A stretch of DNA of 47,331 nucleotides from Anaerolineae bacterium (GTDB lineage: Bacteria; Chloroflexota; Anaerolineae; JAFGEY01). The stretch lies in assembly GCA_016783145.1 (NCBI GenBank), contig JADHXD010000017.1, positions 1-47,331 on the forward strand. The letters are read 5' to 3'. Positions 1 through 8,212 of the stretch are shown here, piece after piece. How positions within the stretch are numbered: the stretch's first letter is position 1; every line of letters begins with the position of its first letter. A program made the translations under genes and the position numbers. Under the pieces are notes generated by a model that made no database searches, was not told where the DNA came from, and saw only the letters and a list, made by a program, of their open reading frames with translations.

Positions 1-438
1 GCCCTCGTCCAGGACCTCGTCCAGTGCGCCCACCGAGGTGACCACCGTCGCCCCCCGCCTGCCCCTCCTCCAGCTCTGGCAAACCTGCTCCTCCATCACG
101 TCGAGGATGTGCCCGGTGACGTCAAAGTAGTTCTGGCGGAAGACCTTGTGGTAGGTGATCGGCATCAGGAAGCGAAGGAGCTTGAGGTAGACGCAGTCGC
201 CGATGATCCCTCGTTCCGGCGCATAGACGGTGGAGAGGAGCACGTCTACGCCGCCCTCTTCGAGCCTGCCAAAGTCTGCCCGCATGCTAAAGGGGTTAAA
301 GGCGCGGTTGGCGCCAAAACGCATGGTCAGCACCCGCTTAAAGAGGAACGCCTTCAGTGAGGGATGGACGTGCATGTCTACGATCGGCGCGTCGCCGTGA
401 TGGATCTGCCACCAGATGCTGTTCTCTTGGTCCGACAT
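1..438 (-). CDS. Membrane dipeptidase-like (peptidase M19) protein, partial
   Basis: Only the first 146 codons are present; the gene runs off the left edge of the window. The ATG at 438-436 follows an AAGGAGAT ribosome binding site about five bases upstream. The N-terminus carries DMHVHP near residues 21-26, an HxH-type zinc-binding motif that opens the beta-barrel of renal/membrane dipeptidases and other amidohydrolase-fold enzymes. It is followed by a GGVDVLLST segment typical of M19 proteins. M19 enzymes hydrolyse dipeptides, often with D-residues or beta-lactam-like bonds. The remaining metal ligands lie outside the window, so activity cannot be judged. The family call rests on the N-terminal pattern only; a different metal-dependent amidohydrolase is the main alternative. 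Confidence 0.6.
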   Translation of the reverse strand, partial: MSDQENSIWWQIHHGDAPIVDMHVHPSLKAFLFKRVLTMRFGANRAFNPFSMRADFGRLEEGGVDVLLSTVYAPERGIIGDCVYLKLLRFLMPITYHKVFRQNYFDVTGHILDVMEEQVCQSWRRGRRGATVVTSVGALDEVLDEG

Positions 439-720
439 CGGGATCTCCTTTCCTCGGAGCACGAACACACACCTGTCGGCACGTGGCTGGCTCACGGCGC
501 GGCAGATGGGAATGATCGGGCTCTGAGATCACACCTTTTGACATTGTGATGCATTGTCTAGCACCGTTGATCACACACCGGCATAGTCAGGTCGCCAATT
601 GGCAGAGGACGGCTGGAGCAAAGACAGCAAACCGGAAACAAAGCGCTGCAGACACGAACCCCAACTCAACAGCACACTCGATAGCGGGGCGGCTGCAGCG
701 ACTGATTGGCTGTTTGATGT

Positions 721-1476
721 TCAGGACAAGAACTTGTCTAGATCATAGTTGCCGCTGTTGAACTCCACAAGCCTTGCCCAGTCAATCGCGCCACTACTGT
801 CACAGAAGCTCTCGATAAACTGCTTGGTAAACCTGTTTACGACTCTGCCGCGCTCTGTGTAGAACGTCTCGTTGTGCTCTTTGGCACGATAGCCAATCGG
901 CTCAATGATGTCGGTGTACAGGTCTTCATTCTCGCTAATGAGATACCAGAGGTTCTGTCCGACCACCTTCAGATAACCATCCTTCACGTAGCTGGTACGA
1001 GTCTTGCCATAGCAGATGCCCAGAACAGGCTGCACCCGTAGCGCAGTTCGGGACTGCTGCACGCGGATGACAGCATCTCTCAAGTCTTGAGCAAGTTTCT
1101 TATGCTGGGAGCTGTTCCCCCAGTTTGGGCCAGATTTTATCGAGACCACATAGTGCGTGTTTCTGTTGACAAACTCCAAATCCACACCTTGAGCAGCCGA
1201 CTTGTGCCCACCACACGTTTCCCCTGCAACGAAGACAGCCAGCCCTTCGAGGAAGTCACCAAAGTGTTTTTCCTCCGAGGAAGAGAGAAAAGCCTCCAGA
1301 AGACTCTCGATCAATCCTCCGGCAGTTGCGATATTCTTTGCCTTGAACAAGTACGGGTTCTTCGTGAGTAAGCGATTGAGCCTCAGTTCCTCTAGTGACG
1401 CGATTCGGCGCTGATGGAAATGCATGATGTTGGAGTTGACATACTCGCACACCTTGCTCAAGTCCAAGGGTCTCAT
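721..1476 (-). CDS. Type II restriction endonuclease, PmeII/EcoO109I-like
   Basis: A 251-residue protein with a PD-(D/E)xK-type core: Asp99 in GVDLEF, then a beta strand ending in SIKSG (Lys114), followed by PNWGNSSQ. That block is characteristic of the PmeII/EcoO109I group of type II endonucleases as I know it. The enzyme would cut double-stranded DNA at a short site protected by the partner methylase. Its start overlaps the stop of the upstream methyltransferase by four bases (ATGA), so the two are translationally coupled and the methylase is made first. Codon use and base composition are visibly more AT-rich than in neighbouring genes, which suggests transfer. The recognition sequence cannot be read from the protein. 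Confidence 0.8.
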   Translation of the reverse strand: MRPLDLSKVCEYVNSNIMHFHQRRIASLEELRLNRLLTKNPYLFKAKNIATAGGLIESLLEAFLSSSEEKHFGDFLEGLAVFVAGETCGGHKSAAQGVDLEFVNRNTHYVVSIKSGPNWGNSSQHKKLAQDLRDAVIRVQQSRTALRVQPVLGICYGKTRTSYVKDGYLKVVGQNLWYLISENEDLYTDIIEPIGYRAKEHNETFYTERGRVVNRFTKQFIESFCDSSGAIDWARLVEFNSGNYDLDKFLS

Positions 1477-2333
1477 TCTCTGACCTCCACAGCGTAGCCT
1501 GCTGGTTCCTCAAACAAGCGCGGCTGTACTTGCACGATTCTTTCTTCTGCTAGTTGGCAGTACTCCTCATTGGTATCGATGCCCACGAATCTGCGCCCAA
1601 GCTGCTTGGCAGCGACGGCTGTTGTCCCTGAACCAATAAACGGATCTAGCACGACATCGCCTTCCACCGTGAATAGCTTGACAAACCAAGTTGGCAAATC
1701 TATTGGGAAAGCCGCACTGTGACCACGATTTGAGCATTCGGTGGCCATGTGGATGACATTGTTGGGATAGACCATGTCACGACCAAGCCAATTTGAAATG
1801 TTCTTACCGAACCCGCTCTCAACTTTCGACTCGTCTCTGATCTGGTCGGTCTCGCTGAGATTAGCTAAGCGATCTTGAGCCCAATCCCCGACTGGGACCA
1901 TTACGGCCTCTTGATACATGCTAAACTTCCGTTGCTTGTTGAATTGCAGCAACCTTTCCCACGAGTCCCTGAATCTGTTGGGCCATTTGCCTGGATAAGA
2001 ATTCTTCTTGTGCCATACGAATTCCTCCGTCCAGAGCCATCCCTGCTCCCTCATCCTCAGTACAAGCTCCATGACATAGGTGTGCCGTTCCCCGTTCACA
2101 ACTCTCTCTTTGATGTTCAGAATGAATGTTCCGGTCGGCCTGAGCACACGCAGGAACTGCTCTGCCTTTGGCAGAAACCAATCTACATATTCATCGGGGC
2201 TAACGCCTCCGTATGTTCTCTTGCGTTGGTCTGCATAGGGTGGCGAAGTAAAGATCAAGTCAACCGAATCGCCAGGGAACTCTCTCAGAACCTGTTCACA
2301 GTCCCCGAGAATGACCTTGTCCAGAAAACCCAT
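1473..2333 (-). CDS. Site-specific DNA methyltransferase (restriction-modification partner)
   Basis: A 286-residue amino-methyltransferase with the beta-class motif order. Motif IV (TSPPY, residues 29-33) comes near the N-terminus, and the SAM-binding motif I (DPFIGSGTT, residues 230-238) near the C-terminus, followed by FVGID. TSPPY suits N4-cytosine or N6-adenine methylation; TSPPY-type sequences lean towards N4mC, but this is not decisive. The ATG has a GGAGGAAG ribosome binding site directly upstream and a clear promoter further up. It is the first gene of a two-gene operon with the endonuclease and shares its lower GC content. Confidence 0.9.
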   Translation of the reverse strand: MGFLDKVILGDCEQVLREFPGDSVDLIFTSPPYADQRKRTYGGVSPDEYVDWFLPKAEQFLRVLRPTGTFILNIKERVVNGERHTYVMELVLRMREQGWLWTEEFVWHKKNSYPGKWPNRFRDSWERLLQFNKQRKFSMYQEAVMVPVGDWAQDRLANLSETDQIRDESKVESGFGKNISNWLGRDMVYPNNVIHMATECSNRGHSAAFPIDLPTWFVKLFTVEGDVVLDPFIGSGTTAVAAKQLGRRFVGIDTNEEYCQLAEERIVQVQPRLFEEPAGYAVEVRE

Positions 2334-2374
2334 CTTCTTCCTCCCTCCGCAACTGGAACATTTATTCTACTTCC

Positions 2375-2402
2375 ATTATACTACGAAAACGCCCAGGCTC
2401 AA
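2375..2402 (-). promoter_or_regulatory. Promoter of the restriction-modification operon
   Basis: Read on the minus strand, a perfect -10 box TATAAT (2380-2375) is preceded by TTGAGC (2402-2397) with a 16-base spacer. It lies about 40 bases upstream of the methyltransferase ATG in a conspicuously AT-rich patch. Sequence match only. Confidence 0.65.
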
Positions 2403-2537
2403 AGAGCTGGGGATAAGCACCTCTGGGAAACACCACAGGCCAGCTGATAGGCGCGACACGGCCACACCTCCCAGGGTGCGGAGAAGCCCAAAGGCACCGA
2501 CGCGCCGCTGTGACCAGGTCGCCGGTGCGGCTTCTTG

Positions 2538-2897
2538 TTAGGCATCCCTGAGCGCTTTGCGATAGTACCTTTGCGTGTCCTTGTCGAAATGCTTTGTGGC
2601 GTTTTTCAGGCTCTCGCCGGTAAAGTGCGAAAGGTTCTCATCGATCACCCGCCGTACAAAGGCCTCATCACGTCTCGATATCTCGGGCAGGATCCACCCC
2701 ACAGCGGTCTTGGCGAACCTCTCCCCTCGCCGGATCAGCGCCTGACACGACATACCGATGACAGGGTAGTAGGCGGATTCCTCGGCCACCTTGACAAAGG
2801 CCACCAAGGAGGCACGGGCCCGCCAGAGATTCTCTGCGCTCCACCATCCGGCGATACGCTCCGCGCACGCTGCTCCGTTCTTGTTGTGCCCTGTGGA
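2538..2897 (-). pseudogene. DNA alkylation repair enzyme (AlkD-like), C-terminal remnant
   Basis: About 119 codons encode the C-terminal half of an AlkD-type HEAT-repeat DNA glycosylase. Recognisable blocks are WWSAENLWRARASLVAF near the beginning and KTAVGWILPEISRRD and FTGESLKNATKHF near the end. Intact AlkD proteins are roughly twice this length, and no start with a convincing ribosome binding site precedes the conserved region (the first good candidate codon, a GTG at 2807, falls inside it). The fragment is in the same frame as the sulfotransferase gene upstream, separated only by that gene's TGA at 2900-2898. This suggests that a deletion joined two unrelated genes. It would have excised alkylated bases when whole. 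Confidence 0.7.
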
Positions 2898-3506
2898 TCA
2901 GTCGGATGCCTGAGCCCGCGGCCGGACCATTCCTCCTCGCTTCAGCATGGTTCCCCAGTCCGACTCCCCAAAGACGTTCAACCGTGGGAATGCGACCTCC
3001 GGAATGGGCTTGCCCAGGAACCGGCAGACCTTCTCCCATCCGTCGCCAGCGCAGATGTCCATCACCAAGAGGTCCTGGGGACGGTCTGCCAAGTATTCCT
3101 TCACGTCCTCCACGTGCTTGCGGTGAGCCTCGGTGAACATCCCCCGGTCGAACGTAGCGGTGCCATACAGAGCTCTGTGTAGGACCGGTATGGTGGGAAA
3201 CTGCGCCCGCCATTCGCGAAGGGCATTCCCATTGTTCTCCACCGACCGCAGCCAGCTCTCCATCTCTCGGACGGTGAGAATGAACTTGGAGCCGGGGTAC
3301 TGGCGGTCCACCTGTCTGTAGATCAGAATGCACGGTTCGTCCGTCAGCGCCTCGAATTGCTCGACATCCTTCTGGCTCACGCACAGCTTGCCGCCCTCAT
3401 CCAGGTAGAACTGTGGACAGTGCTTTGCGCGATAGCCGAGGATCTCGAGGGCCTTGGCGAGACTCTGAGTTGCCGTCCGGCCCAAGCCTATGCCCAGTAT
3501 CTTCAT
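2898..3506 (-). CDS. Sulfotransferase-family protein (P-loop, Sulfotransfer_4-like)
   Basis: A 202-residue protein. It begins with MKILGIGLGRTATQSLAKAL, matching the PAPS 5'-phosphate loop of cytosolic sulfotransferase-like proteins (GLGRTGTxSL). Near residues 71-80 it has YPGSKFILTVRE, the usual strand with the downstream VR motif that contacts the 3'-phosphate. Length is short for the family (commonly about 200-250), so the C-terminus may have been clipped: the reading frame enters an AlkD-like remnant immediately after the TGA. The acceptor substrate is unknown. ATG start; there is no clear strong ribosome binding site. Confidence 0.7.
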   Translation of the reverse strand: MKILGIGLGRTATQSLAKALEILGYRAKHCPQFYLDEGGKLCVSQKDVEQFEALTDEPCILIYRQVDRQYPGSKFILTVREMESWLRSVENNGNALREWRAQFPTIPVLHRALYGTATFDRGMFTEAHRKHVEDVKEYLADRPQDLLVMDICAGDGWEKVCRFLGKPIPEVAFPRLNVFGESDWGTMLKRGGMVRPRAQASD

Positions 3507-3862
3507 CTCTGTCTCCTACATATTCTCCCGCTTGAGTGTTGGCGCCTTCTCTTGCCACAGAGTTCGCAGCCCTCAGGCAGACCCAGGGTGCTACGCAAAG
3601 ATCACAGAGCTTGACGCATTTCTCTCGGTGTTCTCGGTGCCCTTTGCGCAGCATCCTAGAGCGCAGCGACAGGACCGTGGCAAGAAAGCATGGGTCATCC
3701 TCACTAACACTCTAGAGGCGGACCACCGTCTCCTACACTACGGTGACGCCGCTTCCAGCAACGACGACGGAGATGCTCAGGTCATTTTGCTCCCCTGCAT
3801 CAAGCTGTGGCTGCTCCTCTATCGAGGAGGTCCAGTGCCAGCCTGCTCGCGGGTGCTGTGAC
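3507..3862. other. Non-coding / degenerate interval
   Basis: No intact gene is apparent. On the minus strand a short open stretch ends at the TAG at 3735-3733 and reads ...DLSISVVVAGSGVTVV. It could be the tail of a lost gene, but I cannot assign it. At 3621-3650 the plus strand has imperfect repeated units (CTCGGTG twice, then CCTTTGCG), resembling low-complexity intergenic repeat debris. No promoter or RNA was recognised. Confidence 0.3.
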
Positions 3863-5039
3863 CTAGCCAAGGACGTCCATCAGCTCCCGCGCCTCGTCGG
3901 TCAGGCGGTCAACCAGGCTCCCCACCTGAGCCCAATGATCGCAGACCTCTCCTACTGTACGTCCGAATATCTGCTGTGCCAAGGCGTGCTGGCTCTCGTC
4001 CAGCAGGACTGGCAGGGATCTCCAGAGGTCAGCGAACCTGTAGCGCAGACTCGCCGCCGTGTAACCCAGGCGTGCCTGCCGCGGGTCACCCCGCCAACCG
4101 GCATCCCGGAGCCCCTCGAGGTAGCCCTGGAAGACAATGTCCTCAAGCTCCCCTGCCTGGGCCAAGTCAACCTCAAGGAAGAGGACGCTGGCCAGGACAA
4201 GGGGGACGATTTCTTCCCCGATCGCCCCCCACCCAGCGTACGACCGGTCCAGGGCCACCGTCTGAAACCTGTCGCCGCCCGCCGTCTTGCGCGCGAACAG
4301 GTTGCGACGGAACAGGTCCGTATGACAAAGCGTCCGGGGCAGGCGGCCGAGGGCGTGGAGGTAGACGTCGCGCTCTTCCCAGAGGCGGAACAACCTGTCG
4401 CTGGCATCACCTGGCCAGTTGCGGCGAACCAGCGGGTGGTCCAGCGAACGGCGGATTCGAGGCATTGTGGAGGCATTCAGGCCGATGCACCCCCGCAGCC
4501 ACCCCGAGCTCAGCCAAGGCCAGGAGGGGCAGGGTTGTCCCGATAGGTACGACCTGTTGAACTACCCGGCGTGACGGGCGACGACGCCATAGTGTTCCAG
4601 GGGCCAGTGCGGACCGATCTCGTCCGTGACGTCCTCCAGCCAGATCCAACACGCTCCATCCAGGTGTTCGACGATGCCATAGCTACGCGGCGCCGCCAGG
4701 CCGCCCGGCAGGTCAGCCAACCACCCCGATCGATATGCGTCCACCTCGCGCTTGTAGTAGTCACCAGCAGAGACGCATGCGCTGCCACCTTCTGGGTGCA
4801 GCACTTGGAGGATGAGGGACCACGACACCGGTCGTCCCTGGTCGCGCCCTTCCCCTGCATAACGATAGACGGCGGTTCCCGCCCCAGCACCGCCGTGGAG
4901 TTGCTCACACGCCCAGTGGGGGGACCTCGACCGTACCGCTGCCCTGCGCGCTTTGCACCAGTGGCGTCAGCGCAGCACGATCGATCCCCGCCATCCGTGC
5001 TCTCTCGGTCTCGGGTATCGATCCGAGCTCTCCATCCAC
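3863..5039 (-). pseudogene. Aminoglycoside phosphotransferase-like (APH/choline kinase fold) pseudogene
   Basis: Three collinear pieces make one gene. The N-terminal piece starts at a GTG (5039) behind GGGGAGG and reads through MAGIDRAALTPLV to EVPPLGV, then meets a TGA at 4907-4905. The frame shifts by +1 near 4905-4925 and continues with QLHGGAGAGTAVYRYAG and VSWSLILQVL. It then stops at an amber TAG (4564-4562) just after VARHAG. The same frame resumes with FNRSYLSGQPCPSWPWLS and runs to the catalytic block LCHTDLFRRNLF and ALDRSYAGWG, ending at 3863. The total of 1177 bases is 3n+1, consistent with one inserted base. The TAG sits where relatives commonly have Gln (HLGQFN), so CAG to TAG is the simplest explanation. 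An intact version would be an ATP-dependent small-molecule kinase of about 390 residues. Confidence 0.75.
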
Positions 5040-5101
5040 CTTGCCACCTCCCCTGGGTAGCCCTGAACATCGGGCCGCGGTCCAATCAGACCGGCCACAG
5101 C

Positions 5102-5296
5102 TCACTCCCCCTGAAAAAACTCGGTGATCAGTGCGTTCACCCGCTCCGGTTGTTCTGCGCCCATCAGGTGCCCCGCATCCACGACCTCAACCCGGACATC
5201 GGGGATGTCTTGCACCAACGCCCGTGCCGCCTCCGGATCGCCAACCAGGTTATCCCGCTCGCCGAACACAAACAGCACCGGCATCTTCAGGCTCTG
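5102..5296 (-). pseudogene. Alpha/beta hydrolase, C-terminal remnant
   Basis: Sixty-odd codons read SLKMPVLFVFGERDNLVG and then ARALVQDIPDVRVEVVDAGHL, ending with a typical C-terminal helix (PERVNALITEFF). This is the last third of an alpha/beta hydrolase, carrying the Asp (GERD) and His (AGHL) of the triad. The nucleophile elbow is absent, because a TGA at 5299-5297 closes the frame upstream. It therefore cannot be a working enzyme on its own. It lies in the same cluster of decayed genes as the AlkD and APH remnants. Confidence 0.65.
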
Positions 5297-5461
5297 TCAT
5301 CCAACCGCTCCTCCTTCCCGAGGCTCACCCGCGAGGAGTGCCGTCCACTACCGGCGAACCAATCGTGGCATATCCCCGACAGAAGGGCCTTTGAACCAAA
5401 GGCGTGCGCGCGAACGCTGAGTTGCAGCAGAGAAGAGCGGCGCCAAACCGAAAAGAAAAAG

Positions 5462-5533
5462 AGCGGGAGACGGGACTTGAACCCGCAACAACCAGCTTGG
5501 AAGGCTGATGCGCTACCATTGCGCTACTCCCGC
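5462..5533 (-). tRNA. tRNA-Gly(UCC)
   Basis: On the minus strand a complete cloverleaf is present. The acceptor stem is GCGGGAG/CTCCCGC, the D arm AGCGCAATGGTAGCGC, the anticodon stem TCAGC/GCTGG around loop CTTCCAA (anticodon TCC), and the T arm GCGGG TTCAAGT CCCGT. The discriminator is T, and CCA is not encoded. A T-rich run follows the 3' end (minus strand, about 5461-5448) and may terminate the transcript. Confidence 0.95.
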
Positions 5534-5567
5534 AGTGAGCCCATTATATCCGGATGCCCGCCTCAGG

Positions 5568-6767
5568 TCAAATCGGCGTGCCCTCACCTCGGAGCGCGAC
5601 CTCGGGCAGCAGGGCCGCGAGCCCTTCAACCAGCCGGTCGATATCGGACCGGGTGTTGTATCCCTGCACAGAGAGGCGGATGAAATGCCGCCCACCCCAT
5701 CCGCTCGGCGGGACCTCGACCCCGTACTCGTCGTACAGCCTGGTCTTGAGCGCTGACAGGTCTGAGGGGGGAAGCGGGAGGATCGCCATTTGCGCGTACC
5801 AGGCCGGAGCATCGGGGACGACCGGCGGAACGCCTGTGAGCGCAGAGATCTCCCCGCGCGCATGGCGCACCAATTCGTGACAGGTACGCTGGACGGCGGG
5901 CCAGTCGTGCTCCTGCATAAACTGGATCGCCGCCGGCACCGACAGAAAAGCCGCCAGGTCGCGGGTCCCCTGGTATTGGTGCTCGTCGACCAGCAGCGAC
6001 ACCTGCGGGTCCCGGCTCAGCCTGCCTCCCACCAGCGGCTCGAGGAGGTGCTGCATCTCGCGGCGCGCATAGAGGAACCCCGATCCCTTGGGCGCCATCA
6101 TCCACTTGTGACAGTTGCCCGAGTAGAAATCCGCCCCCAGCGCCTCCAGGTCCAGCGGGACCTGCCCGGGGGCGTGTGCACCGTCGATCACCGTGATGAT
6201 CCCCGCCCCCCGTGCGCGGCGGACGAGTTCCTCGATGGGAAAGATGAGCGCCGTGGGCGAAGTGATGTGGCTGATGAACAGGACCCGCGTACGGTCGGTC
6301 ACTCCAGACCAGATGGCCTCGACGACCTCTTCGGCGGATGTGATCGGCAGCGCCACGCCTCGATGGACATAGCGCGCGCCGCGCTTTTCGCAGACAAACT
6401 CCCACGTCCGGTTCAGGGAACCGTACTCGTGATCGGTGGTCAGCACCTCGTCTCCGGGATCGAGGGGCAGCGAGCGGGCGACGATGTTCAGCCCCATGGT
6501 CACGTTCGTGACGTACACCAGGTCGGCAGCGTCGGCGCCCACAAAGGCGCCCAGCGCCTCTCGCGCCTCATGAAGCAGGGCTCTGGACCGCCGCTGCACA
6601 AACTCGACGGGCTGGCGCTCCAGCTCGAGCTGCCAGCCCTGGTAGGCCTCAAAGACCGTGCGCGGGCAGGCGCCAAACGAGCCGTGATTGAAAAACACCA
6701 CGCCTGGCCGCAGCAGAAACAGGTCGCGGAGACCGTTCGGCCCCGCATGTGTGGATGTTGTCGTCAT
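5568..6767 (-). CDS. Class V aminotransferase (isopenicillin-N epimerase-like)
   Basis: A 399-residue PLP enzyme of fold type I. It has FFNHGSFGACP at residues 25-35, the cofactor-stacking region TNVTMGLNIVARSL, Asp195 in VIDGAHAPGQ, and the Schiff-base Lys221 in GNCHKWMMAPKGSG. The overall pattern matches the isopenicillin-N epimerase/cysteine desulfurase-like branch, many of whose members are uncharacterised and need not act on penicillins. I chose the ATG at 6767 because AAAGGGGA precedes it; an upstream in-frame extension to 6815 lacks one. It is divergent from the SAM-riboswitch operon, and its own promoter was not evident. The natural substrate is unknown. Confidence 0.8.
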   Translation of the reverse strand: MTTTSTHAGPNGLRDLFLLRPGVVFFNHGSFGACPRTVFEAYQGWQLELERQPVEFVQRRSRALLHEAREALGAFVGADAADLVYVTNVTMGLNIVARSLPLDPGDEVLTTDHEYGSLNRTWEFVCEKRGARYVHRGVALPITSAEEVVEAIWSGVTDRTRVLFISHITSPTALIFPIEELVRRARGAGIITVIDGAHAPGQVPLDLEALGADFYSGNCHKWMMAPKGSGFLYARREMQHLLEPLVGGRLSRDPQVSLLVDEHQYQGTRDLAAFLSVPAAIQFMQEHDWPAVQRTCHELVRHARGEISALTGVPPVVPDAPAWYAQMAILPLPPSDLSALKTRLYDEYGVEVPPSGWGGRHFIRLSVQGYNTRSDIDRLVEGLAALLPEVALRGEGTPI

Positions 6768-6897
6768 CGTTCCCCTTTCTCGGACCTCAAGCCTGCGCAC
6801 CCCCCGCGAAAACAAAAGCCTGCCTCTGCGTCACGAGGAACCACAAGGGTACCACAACGGCCCTGTTAAGTCAAAGTTGCGCTCGTGCGACCATCAC

Positions 6898-6926
6898 TTG
6901 ACAAAAGACCCCTCCTGTGCTACCAT
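6898..6926 (+). promoter_or_regulatory. Promoter of the SAM/CDP-sugar operon
   Basis: Consensus -35 TTGACA (6898-6903), a 17-base spacer and -10 TACCAT (6921-6926), the latter preceded by TGTGC as an extended -10. It lies just upstream of the SAM-I riboswitch. Confidence 0.75.
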
Positions 6927-6953
6927 ACCTTGCATTCAATCTGATTTCTGGAA

Positions 6954-7102
6954 CTCCCATCCAGAGGGGGCGAGGGATCGGCCCGGTGACCCCCCGGCAA
7001 CCAGGCTGAGGGAGCAGGTCGTAGAGTCACAGACCGCTTTCAGCCCCGGTGCCAACTCCGGCAGAGAATCGGCCTGGTGTGCGGTTCTCTGAAAGATGAG
7101 GG
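6954..7102 (+). promoter_or_regulatory. SAM-I riboswitch (S-box leader)
   Basis: The leader shows the S-box core. P1 is formed by CTCCCATC (6954-6961) and GATGAGGG near 7095-7102. CAGAGG and GAGGGATCGGCCC follow, then GTGACCCCCCGGCAACC, and later GGTGCCAACTCCGGCAGA and a P4-like arm before the closing strand. These blocks match the conserved SAM-binding core of SAM-I riboswitches. With SAM bound, the aptamer stabilises P1 and lets the following terminator form; without SAM, transcription continues into mtnA and the genes behind it. Position, promoter and terminator all fit this arrangement. Confidence 0.92.
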
Positions 7103-7115
7103 GCTAGCTTGGGCA

Positions 7116-7141
7116 AACCTCTCCGCGTGAGAGGGTTTTTT
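7116..7141 (+). terminator. Rho-independent terminator of the SAM riboswitch
   Basis: CCTCTC (7118-7123) pairs with GAGAGG (7129-7134) around a five-base loop, followed by T7136-T7141. It lies 14 bases after the aptamer and 16 bases before the mtnA ATG, as expected for the expression platform. Confidence 0.88.
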
Positions 7142-7157
7142 GTGCCTGGAGAGTACG

Positions 7158-8201
7158 ATGCGCACAGTAGAATGGGACGCCGGAACCGTCAAGATGATCG
7201 ACCAGCGTTTGCTCCCCACCGAGTACAAGGTGGTCACCTTTCGGGACGTGGAGGGCGTGGCGACGTCGATCCGCGAGATGGTTGTGCGGGGCGCGCCAGC
7301 CATCGGGGCCACGGCGGCCTTTGGCCTGGCCCTGGCAGCGCATACGAGCGCTGCAGCAGACGTCCACGCACTGCGCAGAGACCTGGAAGCTGCCGCCGCC
7401 CAGTTGCGCGTCACCCGTCCCACCGCCGTCAATCTCTTTTGGGCCATCGATCGCATGCTGGACCGAGCATTCAACGACGACCTGGATACCGTCGAGGCCA
7501 TCCGGCACACCCTGCAAGTCGAAGCCCAAGAGATCGCCGACGAGGACGTGCGCGTGAACCGCAGGATGGGCGACATCGGGCAAGAGGTCATCCGCGACGG
7601 GGACCACATCCTCACCCACTGCAACGCCGGTGCCCTGGCGACGGTGGACTATGGCACAGTGTTGGGCGTCGTCCGCGCGGCCGTCGAACACGGCAAGAGT
7701 GTGCACGTCTGGGTCGATGAGACTCGGCCCCGGCTGCAGGGCGCGCGGCTCACCGCCTGGGAGCTGATGCGCGACCACATTCCGTGCACCCTGATCGCCG
7801 ACAACGCCGCCGGACACTTGATGCGCACCGGCAAGGTTGACATCGTGCTCTATGGCGCCGATCGGGTAGCGGCCAACGGCGACGTAGCCAACAAGGTTGG
7901 CTCCTACAAACTCGCCGTGGTGGCCCGTGAGAACGGCATTCCCTGCTTTTGCGTCTCTCCGACCTCGACCATTGATATGAGCCTGGCACATGGCGACGAC
8001 ATTCCCATTGAGGAGCGCGATCCCGAAGAGGTCACCGTCATTCGAGGCCAGCGCATCGCGCCGGAAGGGGTACCCGTAGCCAACATCGCCTTTGATGTCA
8101 CGCCCCATCGCTATCTGAGCGGGATCATCACCGAACGGGGCATCGCCTCCCCCCCCGTTGGCCTCAGCCTGAGGCGGATCATGGGCGCTGGTCCAGCGTA
8201 A
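7158..8201 (+). CDS. mtnA: S-methyl-5-thioribose-1-phosphate isomerase
   Basis: A 347-residue enzyme that converts methylthioribose-1-phosphate to methylthioribulose-1-phosphate in methionine salvage; some homologues also accept 5-deoxyribose-1-phosphate. Family blocks are [18 protein letters not shown] (residues 43-60), [15 protein letters not shown] with the catalytic Cys155, [18 protein letters not shown], and [16 protein letters not shown] with the catalytic Asp235. The ATG at 7158 has GGAGAG upstream; an in-frame TTG at 7140 overlaps the terminator and is unlikely. It is the first gene behind the SAM-I riboswitch, which fits its role in sulfur recycling. No MTA phosphorylase or MTR kinase lies next to it. 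Confidence 0.95.
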   Translation: MRTVEWDAGTVKMIDQRLLPTEYKVVTFRDVEGVATSIREMVVRGAPAIGATAAFGLALAAHTSAAADVHALRRDLEAAAAQLRVTRPTAVNLFWAIDRMLDRAFNDDLDTVEAIRHTLQVEAQEIADEDVRVNRRMGDIGQEVIRDGDHILTHCNAGALATVDYGTVLGVVRAAVEHGKSVHVWVDETRPRLQGARLTAWELMRDHIPCTLIADNAAGHLMRTGKVDIVLYGADRVAANGDVANKVGSYKLAVVARENGIPCFCVSPTSTIDMSLAHGDDIPIEERDPEEVTVIRGQRIAPEGVPVANIAFDVTPHRYLSGIITERGIASPPVGLSLRRIMGAGPA

Positions 8202-8212
8202 TTGGAGTCCGC

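Noticed and set aside
3621..3650. Possible CRISPR or short tandem repeat
   Set aside because: Only two imperfect seven-base units; no regular repeat-spacer structure.
5325..5519. A protein-like frame on the minus strand across the tRNA-Gly region
   Set aside because: It is a translation of the tRNA itself; the cloverleaf explains the sequence.
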